Assembly (NCBI GenBank): GCA_041395525.1
Contig: JAWLAH010000010.1
Span: forward strand, 27,949 to 91,948
Direction: 5' to 3'
DNA: 64,000 bases
Origin: CADEED01 sp020442965
GTDB taxonomy: Bacteria; Pseudomonadota; Gammaproteobacteria; Steroidobacterales; Steroidobacteraceae
Shown piece by piece: positions 1 through 9,520 of the stretch (position 1 is the stretch's first letter; every line of letters starts with the position of its first letter). The translations under genes and the position numbers were made by a program. The notes under the pieces were generated by a model that was given only the letters and a program-made list of their open reading frames with translations, searched no databases and was not told the origin of the DNA.

Positions 1-894
1 CGCACCGATGATCATCACGAAAGAGAGCGCCGCGTCAGAGTATTCGAACAGCGGCGACATACGCGCCACCATGAAAATGCCGGCAGTCACCATGGTTGCC
101 GCGTGGATCAGCGCGGAGATCGGCGTGGGACCCTCCATCGAATCCGGCAGCCAGACGTGTAGTGGCACCTGCGCCGATTTACCCATCGCGCCGATGAACA
201 ACAAGATGCAAACCAGGGTGATCGCAGAGACCGTCCATTGAGGGGTGATCGCGTACGACTTCGCGGCGATCTGCGGAGCCATCGCGAACGCATCACGATA
301 ATCGAGCGACCCCGTGTAATACAGCACCGCTGCGATACCTAACACGAAGCCAAAGTCGCCTACGCGATTGACGAGGAACGCCTTCAGGTTGGCGAACACG
401 GCTGAAGGCCGCGTGTACCAGAAGCCGATCAACAGATACGAGACGAGCCCGACCGCTTCCCAGCCAAAGAACAGTTGCATGAAGTTGTTCGACATGACGA
501 GCATCAGCATCGAAAACGTGAACAACGAGATATAGCTGAAGAATCGCTGGTAGCCGGCGTCCTCAGCCATATAGCCGATCGTGTAGACGTGGACACAGAG
601 CGACACGAGCGTGACGACACACATCATCAGTGCGCTCAGCTGGTCGATCAGGAAGCCGATCTCCATCCGTGTACTGTCGCTCACCAGCCACGTGTAGACC
701 GACTCGTTGAAGACCGGAACGCCGTCGATGAACACTTGCTTGGCGACGATCGCCGACAATACAAACGAGGTGCCCACCGCAAGAATCGTGATGGCGGCCG
801 CGCCCTGTCGGCCCACTACGCGCCCCAGCAGCCCCGCGATGATCGCAGCGATCAGCGGCAGCAGCGGCACGGCTAATAACAGGGTGGTGTTCAT
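1..894 (-). CDS. nuoL: NADH-quinone oxidoreductase subunit L, N-terminal part
   Basis: Antiporter-like proton-pumping subunit of complex I in the inner membrane. Only the first 298 codons are present; the gene runs off the left edge, where nuoM and nuoN would normally follow. The start is ATG at 892-894, ten bases after the nuoK stop. The translation is a chain of hydrophobic helices with the conserved WEAVGLVSYLLIGFW segment (channel glutamate near residue 146) and MGKSAQVPLHVWLPDSMEG followed by PTPISALIHAATMVTAG, both signatures of the ND5/NuoL family. It is the last visible gene of the nuoA-L operon. Confidence 0.97.
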   Translation of the reverse strand, partial: MNTTLLLAVPLLPLIAAIIAGLLGRVVGRQGAAAITILAVGTSFVLSAIVAKQVFIDGVPVFNESVYTWLVSDSTRMEIGFLIDQLSALMMCVVTLVSLCVHVYTIGYMAEDAGYQRFFSYISLFTFSMLMLVMSNNFMQLFFGWEAVGLVSYLLIGFWYTRPSAVFANLKAFLVNRVGDFGFVLGIAAVLYYTGSLDYRDAFAMAPQIAAKSYAITPQWTVSAITLVCILLFIGAMGKSAQVPLHVWLPDSMEGPTPISALIHAATMVTAGIFMVARMSPLFEYSDAALSFVMIIGA

Positions 895-904
895 TGCTGC
901 GCCA

Positions 905-1210
905 TCAGCCCTTCAAGGTATTGAGCGTTTCGACGTTGATATCGCGCCGGTTGCGGAACAGCACTACCAGTATCGCCAGACCAATCGCCGATTCTGCCGC
1001 AGCCACGGTCAGCACAAAGAACACGAAGATCTGTCCGTCAATGTCATTCAGGTAGCGCGAGAACGCGACGAAATTGAAATTCACGGCGAGCAGCATCAAC
1101 TCCACGCACATCAACAGCAGGATCAGGTTCTTTCTGTTGAGGAACACGCCAGCAACGGCGATCGACAACAGAATGCCCGCAAGCGTCAGCAAGTGGCCTA
1201 GTGTGATCAT
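905..1210 (-). CDS. nuoK: NADH-quinone oxidoreductase subunit K
   Basis: Small membrane subunit (ND4L homologue) of complex I, 101 residues, the usual family length. Three hydrophobic helices are visible. The acidic residues in RKNLILLLMCVELMLLAVN and TVAAAESAIGLAILVVLFR are the conserved membrane glutamates of the proton path. The ATG at 1208-1210 overlaps the nuoJ stop in an ATGA arrangement, which indicates translational coupling. Confidence 0.98.
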   Translation of the reverse strand: MITLGHLLTLAGILLSIAVAGVFLNRKNLILLLMCVELMLLAVNFNFVAFSRYLNDIDGQIFVFFVLTVAAAESAIGLAILVVLFRNRRDINVETLNTLKG

Positions 1211-1833
1211 GGCTGCAACTCGGTCGGATTTTGAGCGCGCGGCTCGGGCGCCATTTTGACGATCCGCACACGCTCATCACGCGTGGTCGCTACCTGACGT
1301 GTGACGTTCTGCACCTTGAGACCAGCGCGACGACGCATGGTGAGCGAGATGGCCCCAATGATCGCAACCAACAGGATAATGGCGGCAAGCTCAAAGGCAT
1401 AGACATATTGGGTGTACAGCACACGACCGAGTTCGGCCGTGTTGCTGTAGTCTGCTGGCAGCGGCGCGGCGCCCTGCATCACATTGACGCCAAGGCGGGT
1501 AGCCGCCACAACGCCGACGATCTCCACGATCATGACGAACGCCATGAGCCAACCGAGCCAGGCGTAGCGCGTGAACCCGCGTCGCATTTCCTCGACATTG
1601 ATATCAAGCATCATGACGACGAACAGGAATAACACCATCACTGCGCCAACGTAGACCAGCACCAGCACAACGGCGAGGAACTCTGCCTCGATCAGCAACC
1701 AGATCGCGGCGCTGGTGAAAAAACACAGAACCAGCAGCAACGCCGAGTAGACCGGGTTGCGCACCACGATCAACGCGAGAGCTGCAACCACCAGGACGGT
1801 TGCGAAGAAATAGAACAGACCCTCCACCAGCAC
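1207..1833 (-). CDS. nuoJ: NADH-quinone oxidoreductase subunit J
   Basis: Membrane subunit (ND6 homologue) of complex I, 208 residues. The first two thirds carry about five hydrophobic helices, including the conserved LVYVGAVMVLFLFVVMMLD stretch; the last 50 residues are polar. The start is taken as GTG at 1831-1833 because a GAGGAC ribosome-binding site lies eight bases upstream. An in-frame GTG two codons downstream is an alternative. The gene lies 12 bases after nuoI and overlaps nuoK by four bases. Confidence 0.96.
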   Translation of the reverse strand: MLVEGLFYFFATVLVVAALALIVVRNPVYSALLLVLCFFTSAAIWLLIEAEFLAVVLVLVYVGAVMVLFLFVVMMLDINVEEMRRGFTRYAWLGWLMAFVMIVEIVGVVAATRLGVNVMQGAAPLPADYSNTAELGRVLYTQYVYAFELAAIILLVAIIGAISLTMRRRAGLKVQNVTRQVATTRDERVRIVKMAPEPRAQNPTELQP

Positions 1834-1845
1834 GTTGATATGTCC

Positions 1846-2331
1846 TCAGCGGTAAGGTGCGTCGGCCGCTTTGTCCGCAGCGATCATCGCTTCGTAACGA
1901 TCGCCAACGGCTAACAGCTTGTCTTTGTTCATGATGTTCTCGCCACGATGCTCCATGTGATACTCGTGGATGCGCGTCTCTACGATAGCATCGACCGGGC
2001 AAGCTTCCTCGCAGAAGCCGCAGTAAATGCACTTGAAGAGATCGATGTCGTAGCGAGTCGTGCGCCGCGTACCGTTGGCAGCGACGTCCGAATCGATCGT
2101 AATAGCCAGCGCCGGACACACCGCCTCGCACAGTTTGCAGGCGATGCAGCGTTCTTCCCCGTTCGGATAGCGTCGCAGCGCGTGCAAGCCACGATACCGA
2201 GGCGACTGTGGTGTTTTCTCTTCCGGATAGTTGATCGTGACTTTGCGACGGAAGAACGTGCGGGCCGTGACCGACAAGCCAGCGAGCAGCTCGGTCAGCA
2301 GGAAAGTCTTGAAAGGGTTTACTTGTGCCAT
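1846..2331 (-). CDS. nuoI: NADH-quinone oxidoreductase subunit I (2x 4Fe-4S)
   Basis: Peripheral-arm subunit of complex I carrying clusters N6a and N6b. Two complete ferredoxin-type motifs are visible, CIACKLCEAVCP and CIYCGFCEEACP, in the middle of a 161-residue protein, the normal length for the family. It lies 28 bases downstream of nuoH and 12 bases before nuoJ in the operon. Confidence 0.98.
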   Translation of the reverse strand: MAQVNPFKTFLLTELLAGLSVTARTFFRRKVTINYPEEKTPQSPRYRGLHALRRYPNGEERCIACKLCEAVCPALAITIDSDVAANGTRRTTRYDIDLFKCIYCGFCEEACPVDAIVETRIHEYHMEHRGENIMNKDKLLAVGDRYEAMIAADKAADAPYR

Positions 2332-2359
2332 AGCGAAGTCTCCATCATTCCCGGTCGGC

Positions 2360-3442
2360 TCACGCCTTCCAGGGGCCGACGCCGTAGTACGCCATCACGC
2401 CTTCAACGGCGATCCAGACGATGGTGACGGGGATGAGGACTTTCCAACCCAAGCGCATGATCTGATCGTAGCGGTAACGCGGAAACGTGGCGCGAAACCA
2501 CAGGAAGCTGAACAGCACCAGGAACAGCTTCAGGAACAACCATTGAAACCCATCGCCGATCGCCCAACCCACGAACGGAATGTCCCGCACGGCACTGTCC
2601 GCCGCGAGATACCCATCGAACGGACTCAACCAACCGCCAAAGAACAGCACGGCAACGAGCGCCGAGATCAGAATCATGTTCGCGTATTCGGCCAGGAAAA
2701 ACAGCGCGAACGCCATACCCGAGTACTCGACGTGAAAGCCCGCCACGATCTCCGACTCGCCCTCGGCAACGTCGAATGGCGCGCGGTTGGTCTCGGCAAC
2801 ACCGGCAATCAGGTACACCACGAACAGCGGGAACAGCCAGAACCAATTCCACGCGAGTGCGCCACCTTGTTGCGCCTCGACAATCGCGCCGAGTCGCAGA
2901 CTGCCCGACACCATGATGACGCCGACCAGCGCGAATCCCATCGCAATTTCGTACGCCACGATCTGCGCGGCCGAGCGCATCGCTCCGAGAAACGCATATT
3001 TGGAATTCGATGCCCAGCCGGCCAGGATAACGCCGTACACACCGAGCGACGTCAACGCCAGGACATATAACAACCCCGCGTCGACGTCCGCGATAACCAG
3101 ACGCGGATCGAGCGGAATGACCGCCCAGGCCGCGAACGCCGGAATCAGCGTGATCGCGGGCGCGAGCCTGAACAGGAGCTTGTCGGACTCTGTCGGTACG
3201 ACGATTTCCTTGAACAGCAGTTTCAAGACATCGGCGAAGGGCTGGAAAATGCCGGGCAGGAAGCCGAAGATGCTGCCGACCCGGTTCGGTCCCTTGCGCA
3301 GCTGCATCGCGCCGATCACTTTGCGCTCGAGCAAAGTGGTGAATGCCACGGCCAGAATCAACACCACGGTGACCACCAGGATCCAGAAGGTCGACCGTAC
3401 ATAGGCCGGAAAAGACTGCCAGGTTGTCAGCAGCCCTTGCAT
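2360..3442 (-). CDS. nuoH: NADH-quinone oxidoreductase subunit H
   Basis: Membrane subunit (ND1 homologue) that joins the peripheral and membrane arms and forms part of the quinone chamber. About 360 residues with roughly eight transmembrane helices. Conserved segments include LLERKVIGAMQLRKGPNRVG near the N-terminus and RAPFDVAEGESEIVAGFHVE, which is rich in the acidic residues of the quinone site. The ATG at 3440-3442 overlaps the nuoG stop by one base (TGATG). An in-frame TTG just before it is less likely. Confidence 0.98.
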   Translation of the reverse strand: MQGLLTTWQSFPAYVRSTFWILVVTVVLILAVAFTTLLERKVIGAMQLRKGPNRVGSIFGFLPGIFQPFADVLKLLFKEIVVPTESDKLLFRLAPAITLIPAFAAWAVIPLDPRLVIADVDAGLLYVLALTSLGVYGVILAGWASNSKYAFLGAMRSAAQIVAYEIAMGFALVGVIMVSGSLRLGAIVEAQQGGALAWNWFWLFPLFVVYLIAGVAETNRAPFDVAEGESEIVAGFHVEYSGMAFALFFLAEYANMILISALVAVLFFGGWLSPFDGYLAADSAVRDIPFVGWAIGDGFQWLFLKLFLVLFSFLWFRATFPRYRYDQIMRLGWKVLIPVTIVWIAVEGVMAYYGVGPWKA

Positions 3443-5640
3443 CAACGCTCCGCTCCCGAATACACGGTCGTTGCACGCTGCCCTTCGGCGGTCTGTTGCA
3501 GCGAGTAGGCGCGCCGCACGATCGGATCCACGGCATACATTGGCAGGTCCGGCACGCGAATATCGCCAGCAACTGCGCTGGCCGTGTGCGATGTCTGGAA
3601 CGGCGGCTTGCCATCCCCGGTACAGAGCTTGCGCAATTCATCGCGCACATCTTCGGAGCTCGTGTACTCGAATCCGGGCAGTCCCGCGAGATTTCCGAGC
3701 ACGCGCAGCACTTTCCAACCAGGGCGCGCATCGCCCAGCGCATTGACCGCGGCGGCGACACTCTGCCAGCGACCCTCGAGGTTGACGTAGGTGCCCGAAG
3801 TTTCGGTGAACGTCCCGATCGGCAACAACACGTGTGCTAACGATTTGAGCTCGGCGGAAGCGTATGGCGTCGCCGCAACGACGAACGGTGAGGCGGCCAG
3901 TGTCGCCGCCGCCGACGGAAACACACCGTCCGCCCAAGGTTCGAGCGCGCCGACCAGCAGGTAACCCGCCTGCGGTTTGCTCAACATTTCGCGCGCCGTA
4001 CAACCCCCTGCAGGTGCGGGCTGGCCACCCGCCGCACGATGCGGAACGGCGCCCGCCAAATAGGCGCCGGCGGCATTCCCGCCTTCCGCCAACAATCCGA
4101 AATCACCACCCAGCATTGCGGCAAGTTGCGCGCCCACGGCGCGCAGATCCGCATACGCCGGGTGCCTGAGCGCAAGCGCTCCCAACCATATCGCCTTGCG
4201 CGCGCCCGACTTGAGTGCCGCGGCGATCGCGCGGTGCGCGACATTCACGGTTGCTCCGTCCACTAACGACTTGAGCGCAGCGGACGGGGCGGCGCCGTCG
4301 AGGCATGCCGCATAGATTGCCGCCAGATCACCAACCTGGCGGACCGGCGACGACTCGATGTAGCCCGCCGTAGGGAACAGCATCTCGAAGCGCGCCGGAT
4401 TGAGGAAGGTGATTTTCGCGCCGCGCAGCGCTGCCGCGCGCACGTGATGCGCCAACAGTGGCAATTCCCGCCGCAGATTCGAACCGACAATCAGCAACGA
4501 GTCGAGGCCGCCCACATCGGCGATCGACAACCCACCGATCGTCGGGTGCAGAGGATCGGACGACTGATCGCGGAAGTCCACTTGCCGAATTCGATGATCG
4601 ACACTATTGGAGCCGAGACCGCGCGTGAGACGTTGCGCCAGGTACAGTTCTTCGAGTGTGGCGCTGGCACTGACGAGCGTGCCAAGCGCACCGCCGGCCC
4701 GCTTGAGCCCGGCGACAGCGGCTTCCAAGGCTTGTTCCCAGCTGACTTCTCGCCACGAATCGCCCTCGCGCAGCAGCGGCTTTCGCAGCCGATCGTCGGC
4801 CAGCAGCCCCTCGTAACTGAATCGATCGCGATCAGCGATCCAGGTTTCATTGATCGAGTCGTTAGGCCGCGGCACCACGCGCATCACACGACCGCGCAGG
4901 ACGTGTGCGAAGATATTCGTACCCAGGCCATCGTGCGGCGAGACCAGCGCGCGTTGGGTCATCTCCCAGCCGCGGGCGCGATAGCGAAACGGCTTGGAGT
5001 TGAGCGCACCTACGGGACAAAGGTCGATGATATTGCCCGACAGCTCATGGCTGACAGCGCGCTCGACGTACGTTCCGATCTCCATGTGCTCGCCGCGCCC
5101 GGTCGTACCGAGTTCCTGAATGCCGGCGATGTCCTGTCCAAAACGTACGCAGCGCGTGCAGTGGATGCAGCGAGTCATGTCGGTCGAGACGAGCGGACCG
5201 ATGTTCTTGTCCTTCACCACGCGCTTGCGCTCGGTGAAGCGCGAGATATCGCGACCGAAGCCCATCGCCAGGTCCTGCAACTCGCACTCGCCGCCTTGAT
5301 CGCAGATCGGGCAATCGAGCGGATGATTGATGAGCAGGAACTCCATCGTCGCCTTCTGCGCGGCAATGGCCCGCGGCGACTTGGTGAAGATCTTCATGCC
5401 CTCCGCGACCGGCGTCGCGCATGCAGGCAGCGGCTTGGGGGCCTTCTCGACTTCTACCAGGCACATGCGACAGTTCGCCGCGATCGGCAGTTTGTCGTGG
5501 TAGCAAAAGCGCGGCACGTACGCGTTCTCGGCATCGGTGACCTGAATGATCATCGCGCCCTTCTTGGCCTTTACAGCGCGGCCGTCAACTTCGAGATTGA
5601 CCTCGTCCGCCGGTGGCGCGGTTGGCTTGGGCGTACTCAT
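3442..5640 (-). CDS. nuoG: NADH-quinone oxidoreductase subunit G
   Basis: Iron-sulfur subunit of the NADH-oxidising module. The N-terminus carries the 2Fe-2S cysteines (CYHDKLPIAANCRMC and a later cysteine), the His-Cys3 cluster motif HPLDCPICDQGGEC, and a 4Fe-4S motif CIHCTRCVRFGQD. The rest resembles molybdopterin oxidoreductases but without cofactor function. At 732 residues it is shorter than the 908-residue E. coli protein and matches the compact form of many other proteobacteria. It overlaps nuoF upstream by four bases and nuoH downstream by one. Confidence 0.97.
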   Translation of the reverse strand: MSTPKPTAPPADEVNLEVDGRAVKAKKGAMIIQVTDAENAYVPRFCYHDKLPIAANCRMCLVEVEKAPKPLPACATPVAEGMKIFTKSPRAIAAQKATMEFLLINHPLDCPICDQGGECELQDLAMGFGRDISRFTERKRVVKDKNIGPLVSTDMTRCIHCTRCVRFGQDIAGIQELGTTGRGEHMEIGTYVERAVSHELSGNIIDLCPVGALNSKPFRYRARGWEMTQRALVSPHDGLGTNIFAHVLRGRVMRVVPRPNDSINETWIADRDRFSYEGLLADDRLRKPLLREGDSWREVSWEQALEAAVAGLKRAGGALGTLVSASATLEELYLAQRLTRGLGSNSVDHRIRQVDFRDQSSDPLHPTIGGLSIADVGGLDSLLIVGSNLRRELPLLAHHVRAAALRGAKITFLNPARFEMLFPTAGYIESSPVRQVGDLAAIYAACLDGAAPSAALKSLVDGATVNVAHRAIAAALKSGARKAIWLGALALRHPAYADLRAVGAQLAAMLGGDFGLLAEGGNAAGAYLAGAVPHRAAGGQPAPAGGCTAREMLSKPQAGYLLVGALEPWADGVFPSAAATLAASPFVVAATPYASAELKSLAHVLLPIGTFTETSGTYVNLEGRWQSVAAAVNALGDARPGWKVLRVLGNLAGLPGFEYTSSEDVRDELRKLCTGDGKPPFQTSHTASAVAGDIRVPDLPMYAVDPIVRRAYSLQQTAEGQRATTVYSGAER

Positions 5641-6962
5641 GCGGCGCGACGCTCCGCGTCGAGGACGACGCTGCGCCCGCCGTTGTCGATCATGTACTCG
5701 AATTCATGCCGGAAATGCTTGATGAAGCTCTGCACCGGCCACGCAGCCGCGTCGCCCAAGGCGCAGATCGTGTGTCCTTCGATGCGACTCGCCACATCGA
5801 CTAACAAGTCGAGGTCAGCGCGGCGCCCCTCGCCAGCCAGGATGCGCTTCAGTACCCGATCGAGCCAGCCCGTGCCTTCGCGACAGGGCGTACACTGACC
5901 GCAGGATTCGGACATATAGAATCGCGACAGGCGCTCGAGCGTCTTGACCATGCAAGTGGTCTCGTCCATCACGATCACCGCTGCGGAGCCGACTGAAGAA
6001 CCCGCGGCCTTCAGCGAGTCGTAGTCCATGTTAGCCGCCATGATTTTCTCGGCCGGCAAGACGTAAACCGACGAACCACCAGGTATCACCGCTTTCAACT
6101 TGCGCCCACCGCGCACACCACCGGCGATTTCCAGGAGATCCGCAAACGGTATTCCCATCGGCAACTCGTAGTTGCCTGGCTTTGCGACGTGTCCCGATAC
6201 CGAGAAGATGGCTGTGCCGCCCGCGTTCGGAACGCCGACTTTGGCAAACCAGTCGGGCCCCTTGCGCAGAATGGTCGGCACCGACGCAAAGCTCTGCGTG
6301 TTGTTGATGGTGGTGGGAGCGCCGTACAGGCCATAGGCGGCGGGAAACGGCGGCTTGAAGCGCGGCTTGCCCTGTTTGCCCTCGAGCGAATCCAACAATG
6401 CCGTTTCTTCACCACAGATATAGGCGCCCGCGCCCACCGCCGTGTACAGATCGAAATCGACGCCCGAACCCAGTATGTTCTTGCCTAACAATCCAGCCTG
6501 ATAGGCCTCCGCCAGCGCCGCTTCGAACCGCGGCACAGGCTCGGCCAGAAACTCGCCTCGAATGTAGTTGTAGCCGACCGTCGCATTCATCGCGTAGCCG
6601 CCGATCGCCATGCCCTCGATCAAGGCATGTGGGTTGAAGCGCAGAATATCGCGATCGTGGCAGGTGCCGGGCTCGCTCTCGTCGGAGTTGCAAACCACGT
6701 ATTTCTGCATCGGTGCATTGCGCGGCATGAAACTCCACTTGGTGCCGGTGGGAAAGCCGGCACCGCCACGGCCGCGCAGTCCCGACGCCTTGACCGCCTC
6801 GATCACGGCTTCGCGCGGTTGTTTCTCGGCCAGGATCTTCTTCCAAGCGTCGTAGCCACCGATCTTCCGGTAGGTAGACAAGGTCCATGGCTCGGGCAAA
6901 TGGATCGACTCGAACAGGGTGAGATTCATCTTGTCGGCCCAGCGCTCAACGGCAGTCGTCAT
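5637..6962 (-). CDS. nuoF: NADH-quinone oxidoreductase subunit F (NADH/FMN site)
   Basis: NADH-binding flavoprotein subunit of complex I with FMN and cluster N3. The 441-residue product shows the glycine-rich nucleotide-binding segment SGLRGRGGAGFPTGTKW near residue 65, the FMN-associated GAGAYICGEETALLDSLEG, and the C-terminal SCGQCTPCREG motif with the N3 cysteines. Its stop overlaps the nuoG start (ATGA), and it starts ten bases after nuoE. Confidence 0.98.
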   Translation of the reverse strand: MTTAVERWADKMNLTLFESIHLPEPWTLSTYRKIGGYDAWKKILAEKQPREAVIEAVKASGLRGRGGAGFPTGTKWSFMPRNAPMQKYVVCNSDESEPGTCHDRDILRFNPHALIEGMAIGGYAMNATVGYNYIRGEFLAEPVPRFEAALAEAYQAGLLGKNILGSGVDFDLYTAVGAGAYICGEETALLDSLEGKQGKPRFKPPFPAAYGLYGAPTTINNTQSFASVPTILRKGPDWFAKVGVPNAGGTAIFSVSGHVAKPGNYELPMGIPFADLLEIAGGVRGGRKLKAVIPGGSSVYVLPAEKIMAANMDYDSLKAAGSSVGSAAVIVMDETTCMVKTLERLSRFYMSESCGQCTPCREGTGWLDRVLKRILAGEGRRADLDLLVDVASRIEGHTICALGDAAAWPVQSFIKHFRHEFEYMIDNGGRSVVLDAERRAA

Positions 6963-6972
6963 CGCGGCGCCC

Positions 6973-7515
6973 TCACTTCAATTCGTCCAGAATCTGATCG
7001 ATCTTGGCGGGCGTCAGGTGCTCATGAAAATGATGGTCGACCATCATCATGGGTGCGCCCGTGCAAGCCGCCAAGCACTCTTCCTCGCGCTTGAGGAAAA
7101 TACGGCCATCGGCCGTACTCTCACCCAGCTTGATGCCGAGCTTGCGCTCGCAATGGGCTACCAGATCCTCGGCACCGAGCAGCATGCAGCTGATATTCGT
7201 GCAGATGCTGACGTGATGGCGACCGCAGGGCTTGGTCTCGAACATCGAATAGAAGGTCGCAACCTCATACACCTGGATCGGCGGCAGTTGCAAATATTCC
7301 GCGACCCCGTCCATCAGTGCAGCGGTCAAGAACCCATCATTCTGTTCCTGCGTGAAACGCAAGGCGGAGATCACCGCCGAGCGCTGGCGTCCGGCCGGAA
7401 AGCGACTGATCCAGCCGTCGATCTCGTGACGGGTGTGCTCGGTCAACAGACGTGACTTGTCACCCAGCACCGGTTCGAATTGACCGCCGTCGGCGGTTGT
7501 TACCACATGCACCAT
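6973..7515 (-). CDS. nuoE: NADH-quinone oxidoreductase subunit E (2Fe-2S)
   Basis: Carries cluster N1a next to the NuoF flavin. The four cluster cysteines are visible in the order CTNISC and CLAACTG, in a 180-residue thioredoxin-like protein. The start is ATG at 7513-7515, which overlaps the nuoD stop by one base (TGATG). A longer in-frame reading into nuoD is possible but has no family similarity and was rejected. Confidence 0.96.
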   Translation of the reverse strand: MVHVVTTADGGQFEPVLGDKSRLLTEHTRHEIDGWISRFPAGRQRSAVISALRFTQEQNDGFLTAALMDGVAEYLQLPPIQVYEVATFYSMFETKPCGRHHVSICTNISCMLLGAEDLVAHCERKLGIKLGESTADGRIFLKREEECLAACTGAPMMMVDHHFHEHLTPAKIDQILDELK

Positions 7516-8768
7516 CAGCGATCGATCTCCCCGAATACGATGTCCTGCGTCCCGATCACGGCCACCAGGTCTGCCAGCATGTGGCCGCGCGTCATTTCTT
7601 CGAGTGCCGCAAGATGCGGGAACCCTGGCGCACGGCACTTGAGCCTGTATGGTTTGTTAGCACCGTCCGAGATGAGGTAAATCCCGAATTCGCCCTTCGG
7701 CGCCTCGACCGCCGCATAGGTCTCACCCTCGGGCACGGTGTAGCCCTCGGTGAACAGCTTGAAATGGTGGATCAACGATTCCATGTCGCCCTTCATCTCC
7801 ACACGACGCGGCGGGCGAATCTTGCGATCGTCGAACATCACCGGGCCAGGGTTGGCACGCAACCAATCGACACACTGTTTGATGATACGGTTGCTTTGAC
7901 GCAGCTCCTCCATGCGGACCAGATAGCGTGCATAGCAGTCGCCGCCCACGCCCACCGGTATATCGAAGTCGAGCTCGCCATAGACCTCATACGGCTGCTT
8001 CTTGCGCAAATCCCATTCGACACCCGAACCGCGCAGCATGGGCCCCGAGAACCCCAGTGCCATTGCACGCTCAGGAGTGACGACCGCGATATTGACGGTC
8101 CTTTGTTTCCAGATCCGATTGTCTGTGAGCAGCACTTCGATGTCATCGATCGCGGCCGGGAATCGTTCGGTGAAATCCGCGATGAAATCGAGCAGCGTGC
8201 CGGAACGCGCTTCGTTCAGGCGAGCAGCATCCTTCTCGGAGCGCCACTTCGAGCTCTGATAGTTGGGCATCGTATCCGGCAGGTCGCGATAGACGCCCCC
8301 GGGCCGATAGTACGTCGCGTGCATCCGTGTACCGGAAACCGCCTCGTAGCAATCCATCAGGTCCTCGCGATCCTTGAACGCAAGCAGGAACACGGTCATC
8401 GCACCGATATCGAGGCCGTGCGCGCCCAGCCACATCAGATGGTTGAGCACGCGGGTTATTTCATCGAACATCACGCGGATGTACTGCGCCCGGATCGGCG
8501 GTTCAATACCTAACAACCGCTCGATCGCGAGCACATAAGCATGCTCATTGCACATCATCGAGACGTAGTCGAGTCGATCCATGTAACCAATCGACTGGTT
8601 GAAGGGCTTGGACTCGGCGAGTTTCTCGGTACCTCGATGCAGCAGCCCGACATGCGGATCCGCCTTATGGATGACTTCGCCGTCCATCTCGAGCACGAGC
8701 CGCAACACGCCGTGCGCTGCAGGATGCTGCGGCCCAAAGTTCATCGTGAAATTGCGAATCTCCGCCAT
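7515..8768 (-). CDS. nuoD: NADH-quinone oxidoreductase subunit D
   Basis: 49-kDa subunit of the quinone-reducing module. The 417-residue product starts with the conserved MNFGPQHPAAHGVLRLVLE segment and contains HRGTEKLAE and the C-terminal region ending in DIVFGEIDR. These are the hallmarks of the NuoD family, related to hydrogenase large subunits but lacking their nickel cysteines. It lies eight bases after nuoC. Confidence 0.98.
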   Translation of the reverse strand: MAEIRNFTMNFGPQHPAAHGVLRLVLEMDGEVIHKADPHVGLLHRGTEKLAESKPFNQSIGYMDRLDYVSMMCNEHAYVLAIERLLGIEPPIRAQYIRVMFDEITRVLNHLMWLGAHGLDIGAMTVFLLAFKDREDLMDCYEAVSGTRMHATYYRPGGVYRDLPDTMPNYQSSKWRSEKDAARLNEARSGTLLDFIADFTERFPAAIDDIEVLLTDNRIWKQRTVNIAVVTPERAMALGFSGPMLRGSGVEWDLRKKQPYEVYGELDFDIPVGVGGDCYARYLVRMEELRQSNRIIKQCVDWLRANPGPVMFDDRKIRPPRRVEMKGDMESLIHHFKLFTEGYTVPEGETYAAVEAPKGEFGIYLISDGANKPYRLKCRAPGFPHLAALEEMTRGHMLADLVAVIGTQDIVFGEIDR

Positions 8769-8776
8769 GATTACCC

Positions 8777-9484
8777 TCAGCTCTTGACCGCAGGCTGAGC
8801 CACGGTGGCGGATGTTAGGGCCGGATCGTACCGGCTGTCATGGCGTATGACCTTCGGGACGAGCGTGCGCGGCTCGATACTGACCGGTTCGTAAATCACG
8901 CGACGCTGCTCCGGGTCGTAGCGCACTTCGACATTGCCGATGAGCGGGAAATCCTTGCGGAATGGATGGCCGATGAAGCCATAGTCGGTAAGAATTCGGC
9001 GCAGGTCGGGATGGCCGCTGAAGAGTATTCCAAACAGGTCGAACGCCTCGCGCTCGAACCAATTGGCCGACGGCCAGATGTCGACCAGCGAATCGATCAT
9101 CGGGTCCTCGGCATCGATGCAGCGCGCGCGCAAGCGCAACCGGACGTTGTGCGTAATCGACAACAGATGGTATGCGACGGCGAACCGTGCGCCGTCATGC
9201 GGCCTGCGTGCGCTATCACGCTCGACGCCGCGGCTGAAGCCGGACCGCGTGGCGGACGTCGTGCGCCACTCATCCACGCGGTAATCGAGATAGTCGACGC
9301 CGCAGACATCCATCAGCATCTCAAAGCGAAACTCATCCGCATCACGCAAGGTGCGACAGACCTCGAGCAATTGCTCAGGCTCCACCTCATAGCACAGCTC
9401 GTCCGCTAGCGCAGCGACCCGCCGCAGTTGCGCGCCGAGTCGGGCGTGGATTTGCGCCGCCAGGTTTGTCATACGCTCAGTCAC
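8777..9484 (-). CDS. nuoC: NADH-quinone oxidoreductase subunit C
   Basis: 30-kDa peripheral subunit that packs against NuoD. It is 235 residues, with the conserved DIWPSANWFEREAFDLFGI region and GHPFRKDFPL near the C-terminus. It is a free-standing nuoC, not the nuoCD fusion of E. coli. The start is drawn at GTG 9482-9484; an in-frame ATG at 9470-9472 is equally possible because neither has a strong ribosome-binding site. Confidence 0.96.
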   Translation of the reverse strand: MTERMTNLAAQIHARLGAQLRRVAALADELCYEVEPEQLLEVCRTLRDADEFRFEMLMDVCGVDYLDYRVDEWRTTSATRSGFSRGVERDSARRPHDGARFAVAYHLLSITHNVRLRLRARCIDAEDPMIDSLVDIWPSANWFEREAFDLFGILFSGHPDLRRILTDYGFIGHPFRKDFPLIGNVEVRYDPEQRRVIYEPVSIEPRTLVPKVIRHDSRYDPALTSATVAQPAVKS

Positions 9485-9520
9485 TAACGATCTCGTCCAT
9501 TCAGGTAGCTCAGCGCTGCA

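Noticed and set aside
2403..3761. Long minus-strand reading frame over nuoH and nuoG in another frame
   Set aside because: Arginine-rich shadow of high-GC coding sequence; nuoH and nuoG in their own frames are unambiguous.
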